A stretch of DNA of 15,130 bases from Ferruginibacter sp. Lineage in GTDB: Bacteria; Bacteroidota; Bacteroidia; Chitinophagales; Chitinophagaceae. Of the stretch, positions 1 through 8,268 are shown one piece after another. The translations under genes were made by a program, and so were the position numbers. Each line of letters starts with the position of its first letter. Within the stretch, counting starts at the first letter, position 1. The notes below the pieces were generated by a model that saw only the letters and a list, made by a program, of their open reading frames with translations, was not told the DNA's origin and did no database searches. Where the stretch lies: contig JANXTN010000296.1 in assembly GCA_025352435.1 (NCBI GenBank), forward strand, positions 1-15,130, in the 5' to 3' direction.

Positions 1-254
1 AAATTTACGTAAAAAAACAGAATAAGAGTAGTTATACATTTATTTCTACGTAAGGGAATTACTGAGCCTATAACTTCAATTTCAGGTGTGCAGTAATAAA
101 ATAGAGATATGAAAAGAAGAGTTTTTAATTGATAGTAAGAAGGTGTCTTATTTATATTTTAATATTTCAATTTGTAATGATCGTATGGCAGGCTTCACCT
201 AGTAGTAAATTAGACGCTGATAAACCTTTTATAAAAACATGTGTTTTAAAGAAA
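1..254. other. Non-coding region downstream of the DUF58 gene
   Basis: No reading frame on either strand is long or convincing here; plus-strand frames from the window edge close within about 20 codons. The stretch is AT-rich. A ten-base perfect palindrome (TTTACGTAAA, 4-13) sits at the edge and TACGTA recurs at 47-52. A small hairpin AAAAC/GTTTT with an ATGT loop (234-247) lies just past the DUF58 stop; on the minus strand it is followed by a short T run, so it might end the cluster transcript. It is too weak to call a terminator. Confidence 0.5.
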
Positions 255-1595
255 TTAAATGAGCTGCTTTGCTTTTAATTGTAAATATTTATTTATTGTA
301 AATATGGTTAAGTTCTGAGGAGCGCTCAAAATAGATAGTATGCCGTACTTTAGTAGTTCTTTTACGACCAGGCGCTTTTCAAAGGCTAATTTCTCTGCAA
401 TTGTTTTTACATAAATGTCTTGAATAGTTTCTGCCCGGGAGACAGAAAGTTTGGCAAGTTCTGTATTTTCAAAAAATACCACTAACAGCAAATGGTGCTT
501 AGCTATAGAACGTAAGTAACCCAATTGCCTCTGCAGCCCATTTAACGATTCAAAATTTGTAAAGAGAATGAGCAAACTTCTTTGTTTTATTTTGTTTCTG
601 ATCTGCGTGTAAAGCATTTCGTAATCACTTTCTAAAAAAGCGGTATTTTCTTTATACAAAACCTGCATTATCTTTTCTCTTTGAATAAGCTTTCGGTCGG
701 CAGCAATTATGCTTCCCATTTTATTGGAAAAACTAAGCATACCAATTCTATCTTGTTTTTGAAGACAAATATTTGTAAGCGCAAGGGTAGCATTTATAGC
801 ATAATCCAGGAGACTAAGTCCATAAAAAGGCATTTTCATTAACCTTCCTTTATCTATTATGCAGTAAACCTGCTGCGATTTTTCATCTGTATAATTATTC
901 ACCATCAACGTACCTTTTCGTGCGGTTGCTTTCCAGTTGATGGTTCTAATATCATCGCCGCCTACATAGTCTTTTATTTGTTCAAACTCCATACTCTGCC
1001 CTATTTTCCGCAAGCGTTTATTGCCCTGCTCATTTATTGTAGAATGAGCCATAAGTCGGTACTTTCCAACATTTATAAATGATGGATACACTTTTACACT
1101 TTCACGAGCTTGTGTGGTTTCTCGTTTTTGGACAAAACGCAATTGAGATTGAAAGAAAATAATAATATTACCAAATTCATAGTTGCCACGCTCAGCAGGT
1201 GTGATCGTATATTTTATTTCTAAAGTTTTTTGTGGGGCTATTTTTTTTCTGATGAAGAAATTCCTTTCCTGCATTTGCAAAGGCACTTCATCAATAACCT
1301 GCACATCTAGCGTAAAGGGCATTTGATTGGTTATAGCAATACTGACATTGTTCACTTCACCATTGCTTAGTCTGTCAGCAACTCTTCTTTTCGCAAAAGG
1401 GGCTTTAAAAACCACAAATAAAAATATATAATCAACCAAAAATAAAAGACAGAAAACTAGAAAAATAATATTTACTAGCGCATAAAAACCAGAAAAGAAA
1501 TAACAAAAAATGTATGCCACCACACAAGCACCCATCACCACATAAAAACGTTGTGTAACAAACAAATCACCAATATATTTTTTCCCTGCGCTCAT
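255..1595 (-). CDS. DUF58 domain-containing membrane protein
   Basis: A 446-residue protein of the DUF58 family, whose members are regularly encoded beside MoxR ATPases and are thought to be their membrane-bound partners. Two hydrophobic segments (about residues 17-36 and 39-62) anchor the N-terminus. A periplasmic-type beta-rich stretch follows, then the signature DUF58 block at about 203-232 (EFEQIKDYVGGDDIRTINWK, then ATARKGTLMV). The remaining C-terminal part resembles a von Willebrand A fold (VYCIIDKGR, later LLILFTNFE). The ATG abuts the stop of the upstream MoxR gene directly (TAGATG), so translation is probably coupled. The family assignment is secure; the biochemical role is not established and is inferred from the partnership with MoxR. 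It appears to be the last gene of the minus-strand operon. Confidence 0.93.
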   Translation of the reverse strand: MSAGKKYIGDLFVTQRFYVVMGACVVAYIFCYFFSGFYALVNIIFLVFCLLFLVDYIFLFVVFKAPFAKRRVADRLSNGEVNNVSIAITNQMPFTLDVQVIDEVPLQMQERNFFIRKKIAPQKTLEIKYTITPAERGNYEFGNIIIFFQSQLRFVQKRETTQARESVKVYPSFINVGKYRLMAHSTINEQGNKRLRKIGQSMEFEQIKDYVGGDDIRTINWKATARKGTLMVNNYTDEKSQQVYCIIDKGRLMKMPFYGLSLLDYAINATLALTNICLQKQDRIGMLSFSNKMGSIIAADRKLIQREKIMQVLYKENTAFLESDYEMLYTQIRNKIKQRSLLILFTNFESLNGLQRQLGYLRSIAKHHLLLVVFFENTELAKLSVSRAETIQDIYVKTIAEKLAFEKRLVVKELLKYGILSILSAPQNLTIFTINKYLQLKAKQLI

Positions 1596-2573
1596 CTATC
1601 TTGGAATTTCAATTCCCTGTATAATATTGTCAACAAGATCATCAGTAGAAATGCCTTCCATTTCTTTTTCCGGTGTCAGCATTATGCGGTGGCATAGTAC
1701 ATGCGGTGCCATTTTTTGTATATCCTCCGGTATTACAAAGTCCCGTCCGCTTAGTGCTGCAGTTGCCTTAGCCGATTTTAATATTGCTAAGGATGCTCTT
1801 GTAGATGCTCCTAAATAAAGAGAAGAATTGCTGCGGGTCTCATGCACTATGGTAGCGATGTATTCAATTAATTTGGCATCAATATTTATGTTTTGAACTA
1901 CTTCTCTATATTTTGCAACTTCACTTGCCGTGAGAATTTTATTAGCTACCTGCAATAACTGGTTTTGGGTTTTTCCTTGTTGCTGCGTAAGTATCAGCAC
2001 TTCTTCTGCAAGTGTTGGGTACCCAATATTTATTTTAAATAAAAACCTGTCTAATTGTGCCTCAGGTAATCTGTAAGTTCCCTCCTGCTCTATTGGATTT
2101 TGTGTTGCCAAAACTATAAATGGATACTGCATTCCATGTGTCGTTCCATCTACAGTTACCTGCCGCTCTTCCATCACTTCAAACAGTGCCGACTGGGTTT
2201 TTGCGGGAGATCGGTTGATCTCGTCTATCAAAACTATGTTGCTGAATATAGGTCCGGGTTTAAAATAAAAAACCCCTTCCTTCGGATTAAAAACCGATGT
2301 ACCTACCACATCTCCGGGCATCAAATCAGGCGTGAATTGCAGACGGGAAAAATTTACGTCTATAATTCGAGCCAGTAGTTTTGAGGCTAATGTTTTTGCA
2401 ACGCCGGGAACACCCTCAAGCAATAAATGCCCGTCACACAAAAGTCCCGTTAATAATAAATCTACCACCTGCTCCTGCCCTACTATTACTTTAGCAATTT
2501 CTGCTCGTATATCCTGCAGCTTTCGGTTAAGCTCAGTAACCAGGCTGCTTTCCTGAAAAAAAATATCTTCCAT
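1596..2573 (-). CDS. MoxR family AAA+ ATPase
   Basis: A 325-residue AAA+ ATPase of the MoxR family. Walker A is GVPGVAKT (residues 54-61), Walker B is VLIDEIN (114-120), sensor 1 is ATQNP (156-160) and the family motif EAQLDRF lies at 171-177. The C-terminal lid contains the usual STRASLAILKSAKA and PEDIQKMAPHVLCHR segments. MoxR proteins act as chaperone-like ATPases that assemble or activate protein complexes, often with von Willebrand domain partners; here the DUF58 protein next door is the likely partner. Length is normal and all nucleotide-binding motifs are intact. The start codon lies 5 bases after the stop of the DUF4350 gene. Family is certain; the client is unknown. Confidence 0.96.
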   Translation of the reverse strand: MEDIFFQESSLVTELNRKLQDIRAEIAKVIVGQEQVVDLLLTGLLCDGHLLLEGVPGVAKTLASKLLARIIDVNFSRLQFTPDLMPGDVVGTSVFNPKEGVFYFKPGPIFSNIVLIDEINRSPAKTQSALFEVMEERQVTVDGTTHGMQYPFIVLATQNPIEQEGTYRLPEAQLDRFLFKINIGYPTLAEEVLILTQQQGKTQNQLLQVANKILTASEVAKYREVVQNINIDAKLIEYIATIVHETRSNSSLYLGASTRASLAILKSAKATAALSGRDFVIPEDIQKMAPHVLCHRIMLTPEKEMEGISTDDLVDNIIQGIEIPR

Positions 2574-2578
2574 TACTA

Positions 2579-3784
2579 TTAAATTTTAAAAAACTTCTCG
2601 GTTAACTCATTTAGTTTAAGCAATTGTTCGTCGGTTACCTTTACAACTTTTTGGATCCTTTTTACGTGAACGACTAATTCATTTATCACTTCTGGCTGTA
2701 CGCCACTTTTTCTGCTTAACAACTCTGCATAGCCTTCATCATTTACATTTCCTGCAATAAATAATTTGGTACGAACGTGTTCATTAAAGTAGGTAATTAT
2801 TTTTTCCGCAATTATTTTATTGTCCTTTTTATTTAAGTATAAGCCAGCAATTGCTTCTGCAAAAGCAATGCTGCTATTCTCGGGCTTTTTTAATAAAGGC
2901 ACTATGCGCTGTCTCCGTTTGCTATTAAAAAAGATATATAACAAGAGCAGACCAGCTGCTATAAAAAATGCCTTTGCCAGTGGTGGGTATTTCATCAAGG
3001 TACCAATGGTGGAAGAGGCGTCGTTATTGCCCCGTGCATAATTCTTATTGCTGTAATAATTATCCCAATAAATTTTGTCAGGATTAGAAGGCATCATCTG
3101 CAACATTTCCTGGAGATATAAATAATTATTTTTAGTAAGTAAAAAATAATTGCTTAAAGCTCTAGGTTCATTGTGAAAATAAATTCTGCCTTTGCCCCAC
3201 ATGAAAACAAAAAAGTTTGCTTTACTTTCTTCATTGTAACCAATTATCCTTGCGTAAGACCCATTAATTTCTGAAAAATAATTCTTAAAAGGGAGATAAT
3301 AGTAGCTGTATGTTTGGTTGTATAAAGCAAGGTGATCATTATACCGGACTGTTGTGTTTTTAAAAGAAGTGAAACTGTTGTAAGAACTTAATGTTTGCTT
3401 GTTTTGTTTGCAGTATAACCTTTTAAGTAATAACGTATCAAAATATGCAGCACATATAAAAGCAGTATTTCCTTTGTAAATAAATCTCATTAGAGATTCA
3501 GCATCTCTTTCTGTAAAATAATAATTCTTGCTTATGTTTATGTAAAGAGAGGCTGTATCTGAGTCCCAACCATAATTATCGGCAAAGGACTGTTTGTTAA
3601 TTTCAATGTTGTTTTCAGGGTACATTTTTTTTAGAATGCTGTAACCAACAGATGTCCCAAAGGGTCTGGAATCTTTATAGGAAAAGCTTTCCCTCAGATC
3701 CGGCTTTTTTTTATAGTTGTTTATACATGCGTTTAAACCACACAGTAGCACTAACAAGGCGACATAAAAAATGCTTTTTATCAA
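2579..3784 (-). CDS. DUF4350 domain-containing protein, TTG start
   Basis: A 401-residue protein typical of the DUF4350 family that accompanies MoxR/DUF58/DUF4129 genes in Bacteroidota. The N-terminus has a Lys3, a hydrophobic core and a lipobox-like LNAC ending at Cys20, so it may be a lipoprotein or may be a simple signal anchor. Residues 21-269 would lie outside the inner membrane. A second membrane segment (about 270-287) is followed by a basic cytoplasmic tail. The start is a TTG: no ATG exists in frame between the upstream stop and the signal sequence, and using TTG preserves the whole signal peptide. The preceding DUF4129 stop lies one base away, so reinitiation is plausible. The molecular function is unknown. 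Confidence 0.85.
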   Translation of the reverse strand: MIKSIFYVALLVLLCGLNACINNYKKKPDLRESFSYKDSRPFGTSVGYSILKKMYPENNIEINKQSFADNYGWDSDTASLYINISKNYYFTERDAESLMRFIYKGNTAFICAAYFDTLLLKRLYCKQNKQTLSSYNSFTSFKNTTVRYNDHLALYNQTYSYYYLPFKNYFSEINGSYARIIGYNEESKANFFVFMWGKGRIYFHNEPRALSNYFLLTKNNYLYLQEMLQMMPSNPDKIYWDNYYSNKNYARGNNDASSTIGTLMKYPPLAKAFFIAAGLLLLYIFFNSKRRQRIVPLLKKPENSSIAFAEAIAGLYLNKKDNKIIAEKIITYFNEHVRTKLFIAGNVNDEGYAELLSRKSGVQPEVINELVVHVKRIQKVVKVTDEQLLKLNELTEKFFKI

Positions 3785-3785
3785 T

Positions 3786-4544
3786 CTATATTTTATTTAA
3801 AAAAGCGTTGAATTTTTTTTCAATTAAATCAAAAATATGTTTTTGAACTTTCACATTCCCGTACCACACATAGTCATAATAATGCGCAAGAGATGTGAAA
3901 TCTTTCCTTTTAGCCAGAGGTAATTCTAAAACATAAACACTGTTTGTTTTATCTACTGCATACTTTATCAATTCCTTTTCATTGAGCTTTTGCAAAGTTT
4001 TTAAAAATAAAAACCGCATTGCATGCCGCCAATCACCATTTTGATAAGCCTTGCGCAGTAGATTATCAAAATCATCTTTGATACTGATGTTTTCCTGTTC
4101 AGTCAATACATTTATCGAACGCTTATTCTTTTGTCTCTCAAAGACAGCTTCACTCAGCAAAAATTTATAGACAAAGAACAACACAATCGAAATAGCTATG
4201 AGCCACATGAAGACTTGTAAAATCGCCGAGTTCAACAAATTACTCAGGTATGAGTTCTCGCCACTTCGTTTAATTACAATTTTTGACTGCGTATCTTCTT
4301 CTTTGTTTTGCGCAAGCAAAAAACTATCAATACCTATAATCCAGTTGTATTCTTTTTTTAATCTAAAGGCTGAAACGGTATCTTTTTGAATGGAAAGTTC
4401 GTTAAATGTTATTGTTGTATCTCCAAGCACATTTTTTGCAAAGCCGCTTTCATCGGGTTGCGGCGAAGCCATACCATTATTTTGGGCGGAAGAGCTTATT
4501 GTGATTCCCAATAAAAAAAATAGCGGAATTAATTTATGCATCAT
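3786..4544 (-). CDS. DUF4129 domain-containing membrane protein
   Basis: A 252-residue protein with a cleavable signal peptide (about residues 1-20, cleavage before Gln21), an extracytoplasmic segment to about 107, one transmembrane helix (about 108-130) and a C-terminal cytoplasmic DUF4129-type domain. That domain carries the recognisable run of residues around 159-190 (FDNLLRKAYQNGDWRHAMRF) and a late HYYDYVWYGN segment. In other actinobacterial and bacteroidete genomes this domain occurs beside MoxR and DUF58, sometimes fused to transglutaminase-like proteins. Here it stands alone. Its first 11 bases overlap the end of the SpoIIM-like gene, indicating one operon. It begins with two consecutive ATG codons; either could be used. 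No enzymatic motif is visible, and a structural role is only a guess. Confidence 0.88.
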   Translation of the reverse strand: MMHKLIPLFFLLGITISSSAQNNGMASPQPDESGFAKNVLGDTTITFNELSIQKDTVSAFRLKKEYNWIIGIDSFLLAQNKEEDTQSKIVIKRSGENSYLSNLLNSAILQVFMWLIAISIVLFFVYKFLLSEAVFERQKNKRSINVLTEQENISIKDDFDNLLRKAYQNGDWRHAMRFLFLKTLQKLNEKELIKYAVDKTNSVYVLELPLAKRKDFTSLAHYYDYVWYGNVKVQKHIFDLIEKKFNAFLNKI

Positions 4545-5553
4545 TGATTTGCAGCCGAGATACGATGCCGTCTTTTTTTATAAAAAATCCTTTTCTGTTC
4601 AAGATGATTGGCCATGCAATAAAATACCATGTTATAAGAAGAAATGATAAGCCCAAAACTAAAACACCGAGCCAAGCGGGCATTCCGCTGGGCGCCCTGT
4701 CATAGGTTTCGCTCATTAAATGGGTAATATAACTTTCCAGATAAGCCGCCGCAATAAAAAAAGGTATCAAGCAGATCAAAATTTTTGCAGCATCTTTTGC
4801 ATTTCTTTTAAATGATTCCATGCGAGTATATGTACCCGGGAAAAGAATTCCATTTGCCAATACAAAGCCCGCCGCTCCTGCAATAATGATAGATGATATT
4901 TCTATAGTGCCATGAATCCAAATCACAAGAATCGATTGAATTCCCAAGCCATTTGCAAAAAAGAAATATTGGAAACTTCCAAGCATTACACCATTGTTCC
5001 AGAGTAAATAAAAGGTAAGAAGCCCACCCGTAAAACCTCCCATAAAGGTGATGAAGGCAACTTTAATATTGTTAAATGCAATTCGCACAAACATGTTAAA
5101 AGGGTTCTCATCTTTATATACACCAAATGGATCGCCTTTAGCTATATTATCTTCCGTCATCCTCACATAATTGTCTCCTAATATTCCACGTATGAACTCA
5201 GGATCTTGCCTTGAAGCAAATACCCCAAGTGCAACAAACAACATAAAAATTAATGCGGTAAAAAGAAAAGTACGGTGATGCTTTTTTATAATAAGAGGCA
5301 ATTCATATTTCCAAAATGTAAAAATTCTTGAATATTTTTCTTTCTTATTTCGATAAATATTTTGATAAACATTTGCAGAGAGACCATTGATCCACTTTGT
5401 AGCCTTGCTTTTTGGGTAAAAGGTTTTAGCATAAGCAAGGTCATCCATCAATGTAATAAAACGTTCGGAAGCTTCGTCAGGATCGTCTGGATCTTCCTCC
5501 TGGTAAGCTTTCCACTTATCTGCATTCTTCTTAATAAACATAGCCTCCCTCAT
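4534..5553 (-). CDS. SpoIIM-like (stage II sporulation protein M family) membrane protein
   Basis: A 339-residue polytopic membrane protein of the SpoIIM/DUF95 family. After a soluble N-terminus (about 1-94) come membrane segments near 95-113, 160-184, 188-205, 208-235, 256-272 and 293-318. The diagnostic family motif HGTIE is at 214-218. SpoIIM of Bacillus works in forespore engulfment, but this organism shows no sign of sporulating, and the bacteroidete homologues of MoxR clusters have no settled role. It is the first gene of the minus-strand operon. The first ATG has an AGGA six bases upstream (5560-5563); an in-frame ATG four codons later has a GGGAGG too close to it. I kept the upstream start because MREA-type N-termini are usual in this family. 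Confidence 0.92.
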   Translation of the reverse strand: MREAMFIKKNADKWKAYQEEDPDDPDEASERFITLMDDLAYAKTFYPKSKATKWINGLSANVYQNIYRNKKEKYSRIFTFWKYELPLIIKKHHRTFLFTALIFMLFVALGVFASRQDPEFIRGILGDNYVRMTEDNIAKGDPFGVYKDENPFNMFVRIAFNNIKVAFITFMGGFTGGLLTFYLLWNNGVMLGSFQYFFFANGLGIQSILVIWIHGTIEISSIIIAGAAGFVLANGILFPGTYTRMESFKRNAKDAAKILICLIPFFIAAAYLESYITHLMSETYDRAPSGMPAWLGVLVLGLSFLLITWYFIAWPIILNRKGFFIKKDGIVSRLQINDA

Positions 5554-5559
5554 AAAAAA

Positions 5560-5563
5560 TCCT
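5560..5563 (-). promoter_or_regulatory. Shine-Dalgarno-like AGGA before the SpoIIM-like gene
   Basis: AGGA with a six-base T spacer precedes the ATG at 5553. Such sites are uncommon in this AT-rich genome, and it supports this start over the ATG at 5541. Confidence 0.45.
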
Positions 5564-5599
5564 GCTTAATTAATATTGATAATTACTTTTACAATTTCC

Positions 5600-5614
5600 T
5601 TCATTTTTAATGAA
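5600..5614. other. Small inverted repeat between divergent SpoIIM-like and RDD genes
   Basis: TTCATT, a three-base TTT loop and AATGAA form a perfect 6-base-pair inverted repeat midway between the two divergent starts. It could be an operator for both promoters or a chance AT-rich hairpin. No clear TAnnTTTG box was found on either strand of this spacer. Confidence 0.25.
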
Positions 5615-5667
5615 TAAAAAAAATATCCTTTTTTGAAAAAGTATTGCAGGCCGTAAATTGCAGAATA

Positions 5668-6453
5668 ATGCCAACCGTTCAGATTAATACCGCCTTCAAT
5701 GTAGGTCTCGATTTTGAAATAGCTCCATTTCATAAACGACTTATGGCATATTTATTTGATTTTGCGTTGCTTGGCCTTTATCTATTAAGTATGAAATATC
5801 TCATGTATGAAATATTTTATCTTAACAGTGAAAAAAGTACCGGCATTGATATTCTGCTTATATCGCTCCCCATGCTTTTCTATTCTTTAATCTCAGAAAA
5901 CTTACTAAATGGCCAAACGATAGGAAAGAAATTAATGCAAATTAGAGTGATAAGCTTGGAAGGGGGCGAACCAACATTTGGGCAGTTTATTTTACGATGG
6001 ATTACGAAATTTTTTGAATGGCCCTTTTTATTTGGATACATCTATGCCTCTTCCGTGGCTCTTATTTTTTATGCTATATATACAGGTTTTTTTGGTGTAG
6101 CAGTTGTGATGGCAATTTTAATTACCAAAAAAAGTCAGCGCCTGGGCGACCTCGCTGCCGGTACAGTAGTGGTAGATGCAAAGACATCTATGTCAATAAA
6201 CGATACCATTTTCATTGCAGTAAACAACGACAATTACAAACCTATTTTCCCTGAGGTAATGCGGCTTTCTGATAATGATATTAATACTATTAAAACGGTT
6301 CTGATACAAGCCCGCAAAAACCATAATCATGATGTTTGCATGCGCATTGAATACAAAATAAAAGACGTGCTCAAAATAGAGTCACGCCTTTCATCAATAG
6401 ATTTTCTTGAAAAATTATTAGAAGATTATAATTATCTGGCCACAAAAGAATAA
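5668..6453 (+). CDS. RDD family membrane protein
   Basis: A 261-residue RDD-family membrane protein. The N-terminal Arg24 to Asp31 region (HKRLMAYLFDFALLG), a hydrophobic segment near 28-46, a second at 62-80, a third zone near 117-152, and the family signature QRLGDLAAGTVVV (157-169) are all present. A soluble tail of about 90 residues, predicted mostly helical, follows. RDD proteins are poorly understood; some have been linked to ion transport. This one lies divergently from, and is a regular member of, the MoxR cluster. The ATG at 5668 is preferred over a TTG eight codons upstream, because homologues begin shortly before the INTAFNV-like segment. The frame is intact. Confidence 0.9.
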   Translation: MPTVQINTAFNVGLDFEIAPFHKRLMAYLFDFALLGLYLLSMKYLMYEIFYLNSEKSTGIDILLISLPMLFYSLISENLLNGQTIGKKLMQIRVISLEGGEPTFGQFILRWITKFFEWPFLFGYIYASSVALIFYAIYTGFFGVAVVMAILITKKSQRLGDLAAGTVVVDAKTSMSINDTIFIAVNNDNYKPIFPEVMRLSDNDINTIKTVLIQARKNHNHDVCMRIEYKIKDVLKIESRLSSIDFLEKLLEDYNYLATKE

Positions 6454-6468
6454 AGAAAATATTCTTTT
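6444..6468 (+). terminator. Weak AT-rich hairpin at the end of the RDD gene
   Basis: AAAAGAATA (6444-6452) and TATTCTTTT (6460-6468) form a nine-base-pair stem with a seven-base loop, and the stop codon TAA lies at the arm-loop border. The right arm ends in four T residues followed by ATTATA. The position between convergent genes fits a terminator, but the stem has only one G-C pair, so the call is tentative. Confidence 0.35.
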
Positions 6469-6508
6469 ATTATACGTCAAGCATTCGTAATTGAACATTT
6501 GTAATTCC

Positions 6509-7987
6509 TCAATATGCCCTTGCAAACAAAACCCGTTCCTTGCTAGGCTTTCCGCTGAAAATACAAACACCTTCTTCTTGTCTGTTATCCAAAGGAATAC
6601 ACCTGATGGTAGCTTTGGTTTGTTCTTTTATTTTCTCTTCAGTTTCTTCAGTACCATCCCAATGCGCCGAAATAAATCCACCCTTTTCATCCAACAATTT
6701 CACCATTTCATCAAATGTATCTGCTTCAGTAATATTTTCATTTCTAAAAGTAAGTGCACGGTCATAAATATTTTGTTGAATCTCATTTAGCAGATTTTTA
6801 AGATAGTCAGCAATTCCATTTAGCGAAATTGTTTGCTTTTCTTTTGTATCTCTGCGGGCAACTTCCACCACGTTATTTTCTAAATCACGCATACCAAGTG
6901 CTACACGAATTGGCACGCCCTTTAATTCATATTCTGCAAATTTCCAACCCGGTCTTGCATTATCGCTGTCATCGTATTTTACTCTAATACCCATGGTTTT
7001 TAAAGCACTCATCATGGCATGGCCTTTTTCGTCAATCACCGGTTTGCTTTCATCCCCTTTGTAAATAGGAATGATAACTACTTGCAAGGGTGCAATTCTT
7101 GGCGGCATAACCAAGCCTTGGTCATCGCTATGCGCCATTATTAATGCACCAATTAATCTTGTAGAAACGCCCCAACTTGTTGCCCAGACATATTCAAGTT
7201 TGTTGTTTTTATCACTAAATTTCACATCAAAAGCTTTTGCAAAATTTTGCCCCAGAAAATGCGATGTACCCGCTTGTAAAGCTTTACCATCCTGCATCAA
7301 TGCTTCTATGCAATAAGTATCTTCTGCTCCTGCAAAACGCTCGCTTGCAGATTTTACTCCCTTAATAACCGGCACTGCCATGTATTCCTCAACAAAATCT
7401 GCATATACATTTACCATTTTTACTGTTTCTTCAATTGCCTCTTCTTTTGTAGCATGTGCAGTATGTCCTTCCTGCCATAAAAACTCTGCGGTGCGCAAAA
7501 ACAACCTTGTACGCATTTCCCAACGCACCACATTTGCCCATTGGTTAATAAGCAATGGCAAGTCTCTGTAAGATTGTATCCAGCCTTTATATGTGTTCCA
7601 AATAATGGCTTCACTCGTTGGGCGAACTACCAGTTCTTCGTCCAATTTTGCTTCCGGGTCTACAATTAATTTCCCTTTATTATTTGGGTCAGCCTTTAAT
7701 CTATAATGCGTTACTACAGCACATTCCTTTGCAAAGCCTTCTGCATTCGTTTCTTCCGCCTCAAATAAACTTTTGGGTACAAATAATGGAAAGTATGCAT
7801 TTACATGTCCTGTTTCCTTAAACATTTTATCTAATTGGTCACGCATGTTCTCCCACAATGCATAGCCGTAAGGCTTTATAACCATGCAACCACGCACCGC
7901 AGAGTGATCTGCCAGTTGGCTTTTTACTACCAGATCATTGTACCATTCTGAATAATTATCGGCTCTTTTTGTAAGTTCTTTGCTCAT
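6509..7987 (-). CDS. proS: Proline--tRNA ligase (archaeal/eukaryotic-type, short form)
   Basis: A 492-residue class II prolyl-tRNA synthetase that charges tRNA-Pro. It is the short type without the large editing insertion of the E. coli enzyme. Visible motifs are RPTSE (122-126), the motif 2 region around Arg155-Arg161 (RWEMRTR), [10 protein letters not shown] (169-178), [11 protein letters not shown] (241-251) and motif 3 [10 protein letters not shown] (273-282). An anticodon-binding domain follows (about 300-400), then the C-terminal domain ending in a terminal tyrosine. That C-terminal domain keeps only two cysteines (RCIP and GVCIF) of the four zinc ligands found in some relatives. The ATG at 7987 gives the conserved [15 protein letters not shown] start; an in-frame extension of 28 codons upstream is basic, unconserved and probably leader sequence. 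Confidence 0.97.
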   Translation of the reverse strand: MSKELTKRADNYSEWYNDLVVKSQLADHSAVRGCMVIKPYGYALWENMRDQLDKMFKETGHVNAYFPLFVPKSLFEAEETNAEGFAKECAVVTHYRLKADPNNKGKLIVDPEAKLDEELVVRPTSEAIIWNTYKGWIQSYRDLPLLINQWANVVRWEMRTRLFLRTAEFLWQEGHTAHATKEEAIEETVKMVNVYADFVEEYMAVPVIKGVKSASERFAGAEDTYCIEALMQDGKALQAGTSHFLGQNFAKAFDVKFSDKNNKLEYVWATSWGVSTRLIGALIMAHSDDQGLVMPPRIAPLQVVIIPIYKGDESKPVIDEKGHAMMSALKTMGIRVKYDDSDNARPGWKFAEYELKGVPIRVALGMRDLENNVVEVARRDTKEKQTISLNGIADYLKNLLNEIQQNIYDRALTFRNENITEADTFDEMVKLLDEKGGFISAHWDGTEETEEKIKEQTKATIRCIPLDNRQEEGVCIFSGKPSKERVLFARAY

Positions 7988-8268
7988 ATTAGTTCTTGTA
8001 TCTAGATTATTATTTATTTTTTTATTAGCCCGGCAAAGAGGCAGCAATGTTGATCTTCGGTGGCGTCGCACATTTCATCTTCACCTAAATAATTAGCTTT
8101 AGTAGCGCACTTTGAAACGCAGCGAAGATAAGAATTGATAACAGAAAATATTTTACTTTAAAGAGCCCCGATTACTGCAGAGTTATTGAACATTTTAGTT
8201 CCATATCTCTATACTCTTAACCAACTACTCAATACTATTTCCTAAATTGCCGCACATAAAAACTACTA
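7988..8268. other. Divergent intergenic region proS / carboxyltransferase with an imperfect inverted repeat
   Basis: This 281-base spacer must hold the promoters of both flanking genes, but no TAnnTTTG match was found on either strand. Its proS-proximal half is less AT-rich than its surroundings. ATCTTCGGTGGCGT (8053-8066) is nearly complementary to ACGCAGCGAAGAT (8117-8129), with CGCAC/GCGCAC motifs nearby. The arrangement may be an extragenic repeat or a folded proS leader. The 17-codon minus-strand frame inside it is not considered a gene. Confidence 0.4.

Noticed and set aside
5539..5553. Alternative SpoIIM-like start at 5541 with GGGAGG upstream
   Set aside because: The purine run is only two bases from that ATG, too close for normal function, whereas the ATG at 5553 has AGGA at six bases and gives the usual N-terminus.
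7988..8071. N-terminal extension of proS by 28 codons
   Set aside because: The extension is basic and low-complexity, lies partly in the inverted-repeat spacer, and the conserved protein begins at the ATG at 7987.
8029..8082. 17-codon minus-strand frame ([17 protein letters not shown]) as a proS leader peptide
   Set aside because: It lacks a run of proline codons expected for attenuation and falls in the probable repeat; there is no ribosome binding site.
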